This document shows, in pieces, positions 1 to 11,656 of a stretch of DNA of 64,000 nt. The notes beneath the pieces were generated by a model. That model saw nothing but the letters and a program-made list of their open reading frames with translations. It searched no databases and was not told the origin of the DNA. Where the stretch lies: positions 695,342,761-695,406,760 of the forward strand of contig CM057339.1 of NCBI GenBank assembly GCA_030015575.1, read 5' to 3'. Made by a program: the position numbers and the translations under genes. The stretch's first letter is position 1, and each line of letters starts with the position of its first letter. The DNA comes from Agapanthus africanus (taxonomy: Eukaryota > Streptophyta > Magnoliopsida > Asparagales > Amaryllidaceae).

Positions 1-831
1 AACGTCAGTCCCCTAATAGCGGTACAAGTCGTGTCGGAGTGAAGCCCAAAACACCCTGAGATAACACTGGAAACCTACCAGTATATCTCGCTTGCCCTGG
101 CCAGGGACTACTCGTGTAATGGCTCTCCTAGACACAGCGCGATGTCAACCCCCAATACCGGGAGAGACGAATCCTGTCTAACCGTCACTGCCTCCAAGTG
201 CTTCGGGACTGTACCCAACTACTACCCGTTTGCACGACTCCTTTGAGCCGTGGTAGGGTAGTAATCAAAGTACAGTGGGAACACACTCGAGGTGAAGTGA
301 CAGTGTCAAGTCAGCGGACTAAGCTGTACTCATGTCACCTGGGAACTGATAACTGACGATAGGTATAATACCAACCTGTCAGTCCCCGACGAGTCCTGTC
401 CAGTGTACTTGTAACCCAACGAGCACCCGTATACTATCTCCAGTACGACGTACTGATGGCTGTGGGAAAGACCATCTCCCACACTGGGATGAGAAGCGCA
501 TACGCTAGTCTACTCCGGAGTATCGATGCCCTGTCTCGATAGTCCTACGACTAGGGACCTGTATAAGGATGTGCTTATAGATTACCCAGCCCCCACTAGT
601 GTGACTGCCATCACAACGCTGGTAATCAAGCAAAGATCCTAAGGGCTCCACTAATGTGTATAAGTGATATACTGAAATAAACACAAGTACACATTGAAGT
701 AGAAACAAACCAAGTAGCATACTACTATATTGAGCAAGATTGTTTATACAAGGTGAATATCCCAAGCTTCCATTAAGTAATATACAAACTAGTATAATAC
801 AGTAATGGCCTCTAGGGCATATACACTAACA
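1..831 (-). repeat. 3' LTR of element A (partial)
   Basis: This stretch matches 8092-8922 base for base apart from about nine substitutions, with equal length. It ends in ACTAACA on the plus strand (TGTTAGT in element sense) and is followed directly by the polypurine tract. The rest of this LTR lies beyond the window start. Confidence 0.95.
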
Positions 832-847
832 ATCTCCCACTTGCACT
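832..847 (-). other. Polypurine tract of element A
   Basis: In element sense the bases read GTGCAAGTGGGAGAT directly before the LTR start TGTTAG. The same tract precedes the 3' LTRs of A', B and C, which links these elements in one family group. Confidence 0.85.
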
Positions 848-2090
848 AAGGCCATGTACTGGCGTATCGAAGACCTATCATCTCGATCAGCCGCTCGAAC
901 TGAGTCTGGGGTAAGGCCTTGGTGAATGGATCTGCAGTGTTTTTTTCTGAAGCAACCCTCCGAACCTCGATCTCCTTGCGATCCACGATCTCCCTGATCA
1001 GGTGATACCTCCTCAAGATGTGCCTGGATCTCTGATGGGACCTGGGTTCCTTCGCTAAAGCTATAGCCCCGTTGTTGTCGCAATACAGAGGTATTGGGTC
1101 AACAATGGACGGAACCACCTGAAGTTCTTTCAAGAACTTCCTCATCCAGACAGCTTCTTTTGCGGCATCAGATGCAGCAATGTATTCCGCTTCCATAGTC
1201 GAGTCTGCAACGGTTTCCTGTTTGGAGCTCTTCCAACACACCGCCCCTCCATTGAGGGTAAAGACGAAACCCGACATGGACTTGGAATCATCCTTGTCGC
1301 TCTGGAAGCTGGAGTCAGCAAAGGCCTCGATCTGGAGGTCCTTTCCGCCATACACCAAGAACATCTCCTTAGTCCTTGTCAGGTACTTGAGAATGTTCTT
1401 TACCGCTATCCAGTGTTTCTCCCCAGGGTTTGATTGATACCGGCTTACCACGCTCAGTGCATAAGCTACATCCGGTCTGGTACACAACATCGCATACATT
1501 ATAGAGCCTACCGCAGAAGCGTAGGGTATAATAGACATGCGATCCCTCTCCAAATCAGTCTTGGGAGACATCTCTTTAGAGAGGGTGATCCCATGACAAG
1601 CCGGTAGGTTACCGCGCTTGGAATCTTCCATACTGAATCTTTTCACTATGGTGTCGGTGTACCTGGACTGAGAAAGTCCTAATATCCTCTTGGATCTATC
1701 ACGATGGATCCGGATCCCCAGGATGTATGAGGCATCACCCAGGTCTTTCATGGAGAACATGTGCGACAAGAACCCCTTGACAGATTGTAGCATAGGAATG
1801 TCATTTCCTATTAAGAGAATGTCGTCCACGTATAAAACGAGGAATACTACAGTTCTCGCTACAAATCTACTATAGATGCATGGTTCATCTGGATTTTTGA
1901 TAAAGCCAAATTCCTTGACCGTCTCATCAAAACAGATGTTCCAACTCCGCGATGCCTGCTTTAGTCCATAGATGGACTTAAGCAACTTGCACACCTTTCC
2001 GTTGCTCCCACTCTGAATGAAACCCTCTGGCTGATCCATATAGACACACTCCTCTAAATTTCCATTCAGAAAAGCGGTCTTTACGTCCAT
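846..2090 (-). pseudogene. Element A: reverse transcriptase core and RNase H part
   Basis: A 414-residue open stretch. Near its start is AFLNGNLEECVYMDQPEGF, the Copia RT block in which pol residues precede the palm. YVDDILLIGND at about residues 87-97 is the catalytic box with two aspartates. Later come the RNase H parts: FADSSFQSDKDDSKSMSGFV, the block around STMEAEYIAAS, YCDNNGAIALAKEP, and the terminal ADPFTKALP. These are the expected Copia domains in the expected order. It would copy element RNA into DNA and degrade the RNA strand in virus-like particles. It is a fossil part of a broken element. Confidence 0.93.
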
Positions 2091-2093
2091 CTG

Positions 2094-2891
2094 CTAAATC
2101 TCATAATCGTGGAAGGCAGCAATGGAAAGAAGGATCCGAATGGATTTCAGCATAGCCACTGGAGAAAAGGTTTCGTCATAGTCCAAGCCAGGTCTTTGAC
2201 GGAAACCCTTTGCTACAAGTCTAGCTTTATAGGTCTCAACCTGTCCATCTACACCAATCTTCCTTTTGAAGATCCACTTGCATCCTACGGATTTTACCCC
2301 GTCTGGAGCAATGTCCAACGTCCATACTTTGTTGATGTACATGGACTCCATTTCGGTCCGCATTGCATCCAGCCATTTTACCGAGTCAACGCTCTGAACG
2401 GCCAGCTGGAAGCTAGTAGGCTCATCATAATCTATGATGCAATCCTCTCGATCCCCGTCTATGAGAAAACCGTAGTATCTCTCGGGCGGATGAGACTGCC
2501 TACTACTCCTGCGGAGCGGCATAGGAATGTCCTGTTCATTTGAACCCTCTGGTTCCATTAAGCTTTCAGTAATAGTCTGTGGTTCTGGAATTTCTTCCAG
2601 TTCTACTGCGCTCCCACTTGTTTCTTTTTCTATGAACTGGTGTTCTAGAAAGTGGGCATGACGAGAAACAAGAACTTTTTGTTCCTCTTCGTAGTAGAAG
2701 AGATATCCCTTGGAATTCTTTGGATATGCCACAAACTTACACAGTACTGAGCGTGCCTCGAGCTTGTCCGCATGCTGCTTTTTAACAAAAGCTGGACTTC
2801 CCCAAGTCTTAATGTGCTTAAGATAGGGTCTCTTCCCACTCCACATCTCATATGGTGTAGTAGGCACAGTCTTAGTAGGAACTCGGTTCAA
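2094..2891 (-). pseudogene. Element A: integrase C-terminal to RT N-terminal part
   Basis: A 265-residue open stretch. It begins NRVPTKTVPTTPYEMWSGKR, the typical Copia integrase C-terminal block. An acidic, low-complexity linker with PLRRSSRQSHPPERYYGF follows, then WLDAMRTEMESMYINKVWTL and GCKWIFKRKIGVDGQVETYK, which open the Copia RVT_2 reverse transcriptase. It lies between the integrase part and the RT core, as in other Angela-like elements. It belongs to a broken element. Confidence 0.9.
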
Positions 2892-2921
2892 AAGGTACGC
2901 AGCTGATTCTAGCGCATACCC

Positions 2922-3932
2922 CTAGAATGATCGCGGTAACTCAGCGTTGCTCATCATAGACCGTACCATATCCAATAGGGTTCGGTTCCGTCTCTCCGAT
3001 ACACCGTTGTGTTGCGGAGTGTATGGAGGAGTAAGCTGAGAGAGAATTCCGTTCTCTTTTAAATAATTCAGGAACTCGGCACTTAAGTATTCTCCACCTC
3101 GATCCGATCTTAGAATCTTGATACTTTTGCCGGTCTGTTTCTCTACTTCATTCTTATATTCCTGGAACTTTTCAAAGGCTTCGGACTTATGTTTCATTAA
3201 GAAGACATAACCGTACCTTGAAAAATCATCCGTAAAAGTAATGAAGTAAGAGTAACCGCTTCGCGCATGTGTAGACATTGGACCGCACACGTCGCTGTGT
3301 ACGAGTCCCAAGAGCTCGCTCGCTCTTTCTCCGTGTCCAGTGAACGGAGTCTTTGTCATCTTTCCCATGAGACAAGATTCACAAGTGGCATAAGACTGAT
3401 ACTCGAACGGATCTAAGTATCCTTCTTTATGTAACTTAGTCAACCGTGTCTCATTGATGTGACCCAGTCTACAATGCCATAAGAAAGCCTGATTAATATC
3501 TGGAGACTTTCTTTTGTGTGTATTCTGGACATTGAAAATCTGTGGTTGGTTTAATACGTATATACCATTGCTCAGTGTACCTGACCCAATCAAAACTTGA
3601 TTAAGGTGAATGTTTACAACATTACTTACAAACGCAAATTCATAACCTTCTTTAGAAACCAAAGATACAGAAATGATATTACAAGTTGCGTTGGGTACAA
3701 AAAAGCAATTACGCAGAACCAAAACATGCCCATCTGTCATTCCCAGGTGATAGTCCCCCACGGCTTTAGCATCCATGCTAGCTCCGTTTGCAACTCTGAG
3801 GGTCATGTCACCTGCCTTCAAAAACCTACGGTTTCTCAACGCCTGCAAAGAATTACAGATATGAGATCCTGATCCGGTATCCAATACCCAGGAAGTAGAG
3901 TTTATAGAAAGACAGTTTTCAATAACATACAC
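2922..3932 (-). pseudogene. Element A: aspartic protease and integrase part
   Basis: A 336-residue open stretch. STSWVLDTGSGSHIC near residue 12-26 is the aspartic protease active site (DTGS). FLWHCRLGHINETRLTKL is the gag-pre-integrase histidine block, followed by CESCLMGK, which supplies the zinc-binding cysteines. The integrase core shows HSDVCGPM (first aspartate), FTDDFSRYGYVF, LRSDRGGEYLS (second aspartate) and HNGVSERRNRTL (glutamate). The product would mature the polyprotein and insert element DNA. It is a fossil part. Confidence 0.93.
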
Positions 3933-4001
3933 ACCTGAAGCTGAAGCCGCAACCTGCTTCAGTTCCTGTGTCCTGGCCTTCCAAGCCCTGCAATCTTTCT
4001 T

Positions 4002-4241
4002 CTAGTGTCCACTCTTATGACAATAGAAGCATTGCTCCTTTCCCACAAGCTTCCCCGCAATCATTGTTGCCTTTTCCTTTCCCTTCGTACCCACTTTACT
4101 AACACCGCCTCTTGGTTTGGCGGGGGCTTTCTTCCTCTTTCCCTTAGCTTTTGCCTTGGACCTAGAGGAAGAAGATCCTCCTACAAACAAAGCGGGTGTT
4201 TCCCTACCTTTCTGTAGGGTGCCCTCTGCGCTCCTCAGCAT
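4002..4241 (-). pseudogene. Element A: gag nucleocapsid (zinc knuckle) part
   Basis: A short open stretch rich in Lys, Arg and Ser (SSSSRSKAKAKGKRKKAPAK), ending CFYCHKSGH. This is the start of a CCHC zinc knuckle of the kind that binds element RNA. It lies between the gag part and the protease part, as expected for a Copia gag C-terminus. Confidence 0.8.
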
Positions 4242-4304
4242 GTTGAGGAGTTCTGAAAGTTCAACTTTCTTTTCTTGTAAGTTGAAGTTCAGTATAAACT
4301 GGGC

Positions 4305-4814
4305 TTAAGTGGATGGAAGGGACTGGAGAATTAAATCCGTATAGAGTTCACTTTCCAACGTGGTCCTAAGTTCCGCGAGCTCCTCAATGTAGCCAATCAT
4401 CTTAAGCACGTGGTCCGCTACCGATGATCCGACGGCCAACTTTGCCGAAAACAACTTCTTCGACACTTCGTATCTTGCGATACGAGACTGCTCTCCATAC
4501 AGTTCTTTTGTATGAAGAAATATGGATTCCAAATCCATATTCTCGTGCCTCCTCTGATGTTCGTTGTCCATAGAGGCAAGCACGAGGCACCTGGCCTTCG
4601 CGCAATCAATCTCCCAAGTCTTACGGATTTCCTTATCCGTGACGCTGGAGGTGGGACCTGGGACAGGGGGAGCTTTGGTGGTAAGAAGATACCCCAGCTT
4701 GTCGTAAGTGATTGCCATCTTGACATTCCTGAGCCAATCTTTGTAGTTTGGCCCTGTCAATATATTTTTATCTAGAAGTAACTTAAGTCCAGTCATGTCG
4801 ATTGGTCGCTGCAA
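4305..4814 (-). pseudogene. Element A: gag capsid part
   Basis: A 169-residue open stretch that opens MTGLKLLLDKNILTGPNYKD and runs on WLRNVKMAITYDKLGYLL. This is the usual Copia gag start (UBN2/retrotrans_gag type: L..NF.GPNY..W). Later it shows LYGEQSRIARYEVSKKLFSAK and SVADHVLKMIGYIEELAELR, typical of the same domain. It would form the particle that packages element RNA. ATG at 4814 follows the long leader and is the first good start after the primer site. Fossil part of a broken element. Confidence 0.9.
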
Positions 4815-6839
4815 TTAGGAGAGAGAGAAGAAACACTTTAGCACGATGCTCTTGCAAGTTTAGAATGGTTTTTAGTTTTTCTAAACAGGATGGCTCCCAC
4901 TGTCTCTCGAATCCCTCCTCAAACCATAAAGGAAGAATTAGTCAGGATCAATCCCACCGCACAATACTTGCTTAACCGCTCAGCCAGGCCAGTGTCGGTA
5001 CTTCGAGGGAGGTTTTCCAACGCTTTCGCGAAGTTCCTTAATTAAATAACCTCTTTTCCCTGGGGGCGTAGCCCCGCTAACACCTTTGTAGGCACCTACT
5101 AGGTTTATAGCATTGATCGTTTAGTGAGAAATTTCCCGAGGAGTAGCATATACTCACAGTAGGATCGGGATCCAAATATCATCGCGTGACGAAACTGAAG
5201 GAATCCTACCAGAATCACCACACTCCAAATGGTATGCAAATCTAGCAAGTTTCAGTACTTATGAAACTCCCGATGTGGATTTTTGCCCCATGCTCTTATG
5301 ACCTTGACTTTGGCCAAAATATCATAAGTCACATGTCAAGTTCTACCCGTCACTATCCAGGTTAATTTGGATCCACCCGTACCTACCCTTGACTTTGGCC
5401 AAAATGGCAGTACGACTGTCCCAAACCAACGCATCTATCTATGCTACACATGAACACCCAATAGCTACCAATCACTATGCCTTGACTTTGGCCAACATAC
5501 ATAGCTTGAATACTATTGCCTATTCATGCGAAACGACGGAGGGCTACGATTGGTTTTGGTAAAACCGTGAACGTAGTGAACTTGATATAGTCGATCGAAC
5601 GAGATAGCTTTTAGAAGGAGTGGCTCAATCTCCGCATTTAAAAGTTAGTTTTGAAAAGAACCGAGTGGTTTTTCGAAAGTGTTCCAACGACTTTAGCTTG
5701 GTTTATTATCTTGCATTAGTTCTTTTAATGCGTGATATTCTTGCATTAGTTCTTTTAATGCGTCCCATCATTTAAATCCTACCATTGCAGAAAACAACCA
5801 AAATATGACGTACGCTTATGCCATTCGCATTCGCCACGGGGCCCCGTCATCACCCGTTAGGTTACTTAACTAACGACAGAGCGGGGGCTGGGCTAGCGCG
5901 GCTGTAAAACATAAGCAACGCCTAAATAGTTATAAATATAGCAATGATAGACATTACAGATCACAGATGAATACATTGGATATACTAGGAATCCGCAATC
6001 CGTTCGAGCCTGCAACGAAAAGCGGATTACACGGTCGCGGTGAATTGCCAATACCCCACCCAAGACCCCTACGGGTGCGGCAAACTACCCACCAAGTACT
6101 CGGCAGTTTGTGCACCCCTCCATGGGTCTATCCTAGGAGCAAAAACAGTAAAAAGAATTATACAATGACGGCTACAACCCCGACCCGGTTGTGCGTCCAA
6201 ACAAATAATAATATTACATCAATTTACATTTACAATGAATGAAAGAAAAACAAAAGCTCATCTCACATCCACCCCGGCTATTCACCCGCGACAGTCCAAC
6301 ACATTCATATACACATTCCAATATCAAACACAGATCATAGAGATGTATAACCCCGACTAATCGACTTATAGCGATTAGCCGACGTTCAATACAATCAAAC
6401 ATCACAGATATAACCAATATAGTCCAAGTGTAGTGAAGTTCGGAAAAAATACGGAATTATAGGCCCCCAAAAAACAAATTTCTCTTCTGGAAAATCTGGG
6501 CACATATAATATATCTTAAAAATCCCAAAACCCTACCAGGAGAACACTGCACAAAACCCGATCACGAGAGGACTCCAAACGGCGGCGGTTCCACGGCAAA
6601 TGCCTACCTCATGCCGCGGAACCGCGGCGGTTTGAATGAATCAGGGGATCGTTTTTCTTGGGTGTTCACACAAAACCCTGAGCCGAATTTAGGTGTATAA
6701 CAAAACTTGTTTTGACCAGAAATTTTTTTAACAGAAACTAGGGTTTTGTAAAAGTTTGGTTTTTGGATTTTTTTCGGTTCCGAACTTCGTTACACTTCAC
6801 TACCAAGCTAGTTTAAGTTTAGTTAGGCTCTGATACCAC
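4815..6839 (-). other. Untranslated leader of element A, with three spaced repeats
   Basis: About 2 kb with no supported gene between the 5' LTR and gag. It holds three copies of CCTTGACTTTGGCC on the plus strand at 5302, 5387 and 5480 (85-93 bp apart). Near 5837-5905 is a GC-rich block with AGCGGGGGCTGGGCTAGCG that recurs in the leaders of B (about 12835-12900) and C (about 47205-47262). A doubled AT-rich unit lies at 5712-5762. The shared leader blocks suggest common packaging or translation signals; this is inference. Confidence 0.7.
6826..6838 (-). other. Primer-binding site of element A
   Basis: In element sense it reads TGGTATCAGAGCC, complementary to the 3' end of initiator tRNA-Met and usual for plant Copia elements. 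It lies one base after the 5' LTR end. Confidence 0.93.
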
Positions 6840-8922
6840 TGTAAGTCCACGTTGCGACCCCCGGTTCTTACGGGGAGGCGGAAACGGTATAAAAATCAAA
6901 TTTTTAGCGCATGGGGCAACATGGACTAACAAAGTCGGGATCTTTTCTAAACTAAACTAGCAAACATGCTAAGGAGAGTTAACTACTCGGCAAAGTGGTT
7001 ATACCTAACTTGAACTCCTTCTTCTTGAAACCTAGTAGAGGTTGATGGTTCTCTTCTCGTCGCCTTCTTCCGTCGAAGATGGATCCACCTGAGGGTTCAA
7101 ACTTCGGGCTCTTTCTCGAACTTGGAGAGAACTAGAATTTTCGGCTTGCTAAACCTTTGATCCTAGAGTGAGTAGAGAGTGTCTAAAGGGTTCTTTTCTT
7201 TTAAGGAGAGGGATTCTCAACACATGAGAAGGGTTCTCCTTTTGCTAGAGGAAGAAGAAGATGAAGTGAGGAGAGAGAAGCTAAATGATAGAATGAGCTC
7301 TTTTCTTTTCCAACCATAACAAAAAGCAAAAGAATTATCAAATTAATAATAATAATGAAAATGAAAAGGTTGATGGAAGGTTTAGGAATGACCATTATCA
7401 TTTCAAACATTAAATGAATTTGCTAGAATCAAAGAGCATCTTTCTTTTGTAATGATGATGGTCAAAACTTCAACCATGGTCAACAAGTCAACCATGGTCA
7501 ACAAGTCAACAAAAAACCAACCATGACACAATTTCATTTTATTATATATTATTAATTGATATAACATAAATCCATTAGGGTTTGGAAAAAGACGACTGTC
7601 AACTGTGCATACGCACCCGTTCCGAAACCCTAATGAAAGTCCTCTTCCTCCTCCTCAAATAACTGTGCATACACACCTCCATTCTTGTTCCGAGGAACAT
7701 GAATACTGAGAGATAAAAGCAACCCCAAAACATATACCAGTATCTGACTCAAACCAGAGCCAGCCAGTAATATCCGTCCGGACTCCAAACGTGCACAAGT
7801 GCGCGGATGAGAACGAACCCTGTCGCAAAACCATGCGACCTCTACTCTGTTTTTTCCATAGGCGAATACCCTCTGTGTGGGACTCTAAAGACTCGACACT
7901 ACGCTGGCAGTGGGTTTAACCACAGACCGCAAGCGGCACTAGCTATGCGTAACGGTCCCCAGGTAGATGCCGACAAGAAGGCTGACGAGGTGAAACCCCA
8001 TCTGAACTCCTACTGAGTATGAATATGACAGTCTCCGTACAGTCCGGTCTGTTCGTCTAATACATCACATGTCGGGCCTAGGGGTCGGTAAAACGTCAGT
8101 CCCCTAATAGCGGTACAAGTCGTGTCGGAGTGAAGCCCAAAACACCCTGAGATAACACTGGAAACCTACCAGTATATCTCGCTTGCCCTGGCCAGGGACT
8201 ACTCGTGTAATGGCTCTCCTAGACACAGCGCGATGTCAAACCCCAATACCGGGAGAGACGAATCCTGTCTAACCGTTACTGCCTCCAAGTGCTTCGGGAC
8301 TGTACCCAACTACTACCCGTTTGCACGACTCCTTTGAGCCGTGGTAGGGTAGTAATCAAAGTACAGTGGGAACACACTCGAGGCGAAGTGACAGTGTCAA
8401 GTCAGCGGACTAAGCTGTACTCATGTCACCTGGGAACTGATAACTGACGATAGGTATAATACCAACCTGTCAGTCCCCGACGAGTCCTGTCCAGTGTACT
8501 CGTAACCCAACGAGCACCCGTATACTATCTCCAGTACGACGTACTGATGGCTGTGGGACAGACCATCTCCCACACTGGGATGAGAAGCGCATACGCTAGT
8601 CTACTCCGGAGTATCGATGCCCTATCTCGATAGTCCTGCGACTAGGGACCTGTATAAGGATGTGCTTATAGATTACCCAGCCCCCACTAGTGTGACTGCC
8701 ATCACAACGCTGGTAATCAAGCAAAGATCCTAAGGGCTCCACTAATGCGTATAAGTGATATACTGAAATAAACACAAGTACACATTGAAGTAGAAACAAA
8801 CCAAGTAGCATACTACTATATTGAGCAAGATTGTTTATACAAGGTGAATATCCCAAGCTTCCATTAAGTAATATACAAACTAGTATGATACAGTAATGGC
8901 CTCTAGGGCATATACACTAACA
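6840..8922 (-). repeat. 5' LTR of element A (2083 bp)
   Basis: Full LTR in minus orientation. On the plus strand it runs TGTAAGTCCAC to ACACTAACA. The left edge is fixed by the primer site and the right edge by the match to the polypurine-tract side of the other LTR. It contains two copies of CTGTGCATAC(A/G)CACC near 7600-7675, a motif that recurs in the LTRs of C and A'. The inverted pair CATTAGGGTTT (7575-7585) and AAACCCTAATG (about 7625-7635) encloses one of these copies. Confidence 0.93.
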
Positions 8923-9023
8923 GATAACACTGTTGATCCATTCACAAAGGCCTTACCCCAGACTCAGTTCGAGCGGCTGATCGAGATGATAGGTCTTCGA
9001 TACGCCAGAACATGGCCTTAGTG
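8923..9023 (+). pseudogene. Element A': C-terminal end of Copia pol (RNase H tail)
   Basis: About 100 bases that match the end of the pol of A read from the other strand: the codons for DPFTKALPQTQFERLIEM and the final tryptophan-proline and stop, followed by the polypurine tract at 9020-9035. Only this tail is left on the right side of A. Confidence 0.88.
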
Positions 9024-9035
9024 CAAGTGGGAGAT

Positions 9036-9559
9036 TGTTAGTGTATATGCCCTAGAGGCCATTACTGTATCATACTAGTTTGTATATTACTTGATGGAAG
9101 CTTGGGATATTCACCTTGTATAAACAATCTTGCTCAATATAGTAGTATGCTACTTGGTTTGTTTCTGCTTTAATGTGTGCATATGTTTCTTTTAACATAT
9201 CGCCTTTACACATTAGTGGAGCCCTTAGGATCTTTGCTTGATTACCAGCGTTGTGATGGCAGTCACACTCGTGGTAGCTGGGTAATCCACAAGCACATCC
9301 TTTTGCAGGTCCCTAGTCGTAGGACTATCGAGACAGGGCATCGATACTCCGGAGTAGACTAGCGTATACGCTTCTCATCCCAGCTTGGGAAACGGTCTGT
9401 CCCACAGCCGTCAGTACGCCGTACTTGAGATAGTATGCGGGTGCTCGTTAGGTTACGAGTACACTGGACAGGACTCTTCGGGAACTGTTGGTTGGTATTA
9501 TACCTATCGTCAGTTATCAGTTCCCAGGTGACATGAGTACAGCTTAGTCCGCTGACTTG
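9036..9559 (+). repeat. 3' LTR of A', left piece
   Basis: This is the reverse complement of the outer part of the A LTR, starting TGTTAGTGTATATGCC and ending in CGCTGACTTG, where B inserted. The remaining part is at 52720-54253. Confidence 0.93.
9555..9559. repeat. Target-site duplication ACTTG, left of element B
   Basis: ACTTG directly precedes the B LTR start TGTTGG. The same five bases follow the B LTR end at 52715-52719, and the A' LTR is continuous across them. Confidence 0.95.
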
Positions 9560-11642
9560 TGTTGGAGATAGTGCCCTCAAAGTCAATTATTGGATCGCAG
9601 GTACGTGATTGCAATGATTGAGGCAGGACCTATACCAATATGACAGTCTTGCTCGAGATGATAGTTTGCTATCTGGTTTGTCTTTATCATCGTATACATG
9701 CTTTAGTTCACTATTTCATGATGATAGAGCCCATAGGATTCTTGCTTGACTACCAGCAGTATGATGGCGATCATATACGTGGGAGCTGGGGTCTGTAAGC
9801 ACATCCTTAAAGTGTCCCTAGTCGTGGGAGTTTCGAGACAGGGTATCGATACTCAGAGTAGACTAGTGTATACAGTCGAGACCCCGACGAGGGGCGGTGG
9901 CCGGTCTCACAAGCCACTGGTGTCAGTTTGATCACCTAAATATGTATACAGGTGCTCATTGGGTTATGAGTACACCGGACAGGACTCGCCGGGAACCTGC
10001 TAATTGGTATTATACATATCGTCAGATAGCAGTTCCCTGGTGACATGTGTACAGGTTAGTTCATCGACCTGAGGTCGTCATTTGTCTCGTGTGAGTTCCT
10101 ACTGTGCTTTGATTTCTACCCTACCACGGCTCAAAGGAGTCGTGCAAACAGGTCTTTTTTGGGTACAGTCCCGAGCCACATGGAGGCAAGTGAGCGGATC
10201 GGCAGGGGATTCGTCTCTCCCGGTATTAGGGGTGAGATCGCGCTGTGTCTAGGAGAGCCATTACACAAAGCCCTCGGCCGAAGCATGAGATTTACTGGTA
10301 GGTACTCCAGTAGTATCTCAGGGTGTTCTGGCCCACTCTCTGACACGACTTATACTGCTATTTGGGGGTCTGACGTTACCAGCCACTAGGCAGATATGCG
10401 ATACTCTTAGATGAACGGACCGGACTGTATGTATATTGTCACTGTTAGGCTCAGTAGGGTTTTTGGATGAGTTCGCTCGTCAGCTTCCCTTCCAATCAAT
10501 ACATAGGCATACCGTTACGTACAGCTTGTACCTCTGACGTGCTAGAGGTTATACCTAGTGCCAGTGTGTTGATGAGTCATTAGAGTCCCCCACAGACACT
10601 TTCCCAAGTTCGGGCGAAACGTTGTAAAGGCCGTATGGTTTTATGGCAAGGTTCGGAAAATGCACGTGCGTTTTCGCACGTGTCATATTTCGGGCAGATA
10701 ATACTGGTCGGCTTTGGTTTAAGCCGGATCCGAGTATTATACTGTGTAGATATAATATCTTTGTCTCAGATGCATTTGTATTCGGTCGTAATACAAATGC
10801 GGGTATGTTTATACCATTACGGGGTTATCCTGAAATTCGTTTCAGGATCACTTTTGGAAGTTGCCAGTTTCCAGTTTTCTATCAGCCGTATTTAACATTC
10901 AGTTAAATACGGATTTATCTTTTCTTGAGATGAGTGTAGAAGCTTCTAGATGGTGACTAGGATGGTGAGGTGGCTTAGTGCATTAATCGAGCATTTATGA
11001 GTTGATGACTATGTGTTATGAATCATTTGTTCATTCAATGAGTTCATACTAGGTGTATTAGTGACTCATTCTCTTCATTAATGGTTGTAGTTACCTCCCC
11101 CATCCTACACTCACCTCTCCCTCACCTATAAGTGGCCGGCCCCTCTTCTATGATGAGAGGATGGTTGTTGATTCAAAAAGATTAGGGTTTTGGCTTCATG
11201 GAAATTTAAGATATTCATTTCTCATTTCAGTTGAATACAAAAGGCAACTTCATTAACCGTTCGACCATAGTCTTGGACGTAACGAGACAAAGTGTTCTAC
11301 TCATTCTCTACATCAATCTTGGTCATCTCTTTTAGCAAACTTGATGATCGAGTTTCCTCGGTTCAGAGGCGGGAGCCCGTTTAAAGATCCGTCGACGTGG
11401 TGCCACCTGGACGAGACGACTGGAGATTCAGGAGATCGGAGCAGCCGCAACAAAGCGTGGGATGATGGTTGAAGACCGAAGGACTCGGATCGTTCGGTAT
11501 AACTCTTCTACCCACTTTCTAGTTTGTTAGTTTAGTTTTAATGGCAGATCCGGGTTATAGTACGCGATAGCGCCAGTTGTAAAAAGTTTTTGTTCCGCAT
11601 TTGGCGTCGGTTAGACGGCCGGGGCGCTACCGTGGACTTACA
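9560..11642 (+). repeat. 5' LTR of element B (2083 bp)
   Basis: It runs from TGTTGGAGATAG to GTGGACTTACA and is followed one base later by the primer site. It matches 40448-40506 plus 50691-52714 with few differences. A TATA-like CCTATAAGTGG lies near 11124-11134, downstream of a cluster of short inverted repeats. Confidence 0.95.
10661..10915 (+). repeat. Cluster of consecutive short hairpins in the B LTR
   Basis: Within about 250 bp the arms are: GCACGTGCG/CGCACGTGT around TTTT (10664-10683), CGGCTT/AAGCCG (about 10719-10735), GCATTTGTATT/AATACAAATGC (about 10771-10799), CCTGAAA/TTTCAGG around TTCG (about 10829-10846), and GTATTTAAC/GTTAAATAC around ATTCA (about 10888-10912). The 3' LTR has the same series at 51736-51985. 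C has a matching series in its LTRs with different stem sequences. Confidence 0.8.
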
Positions 11643-11643
11643 G

Positions 11644-11656
11644 TGGTATCAGTGCC
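11644..11656 (+). other. Primer-binding site of element B
   Basis: TGGTATCAGTGCC, one base after the LTR. It is a variant of the initiator tRNA-Met site seen in A. Confidence 0.88.

Larger units (their letters stand above)
1..8922 (-). mobile_element. Element A: Angela/BARE-like Copia LTR retrotransposon, broken
   Basis: Minus-strand Copia element. Reading leftwards from 8922 it shows a 5' LTR (6840-8922), a primer site, a ~2 kb untranslated leader, gag, protease, integrase, RT and RNase H parts, a polypurine tract and a 3' LTR cut by the window start. The LTR begins TGTTAGTGTATATGCCCTAG, close to the start I know from Angela/BARE elements, and the order protease-integrase-RT-RNase H is that of Copia. 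The coding part looks broken in about four places. The 831 bp shared by the two LTRs differ at about nine positions that I counted, so insertion was recent (well under a million years at a grass-like rate, an inference). A sits in the pol end of a relative, A', in opposite orientation. Its left target duplication is outside the window. Confidence 0.93.

Noticed and set aside
505-765. An 86-codon frame in the A LTR, repeated at 8596-8856
   Set aside because: It lies fully within the LTR and is repeated only because the LTR is repeated. No domain and no start context.
6826-6838. tRNA-like sequence at primer sites
   Set aside because: Only the short complement of a tRNA 3' end is present, as expected for a retrotransposon primer site; there is no cloverleaf.
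10635-10906. Overlapping 86-87-codon frames in the B LTR, repeated at 51707-51978
   Set aside because: They cover the hairpin cluster of the LTR in two frames. No family is recognised and position fits U3 regulatory sequence.
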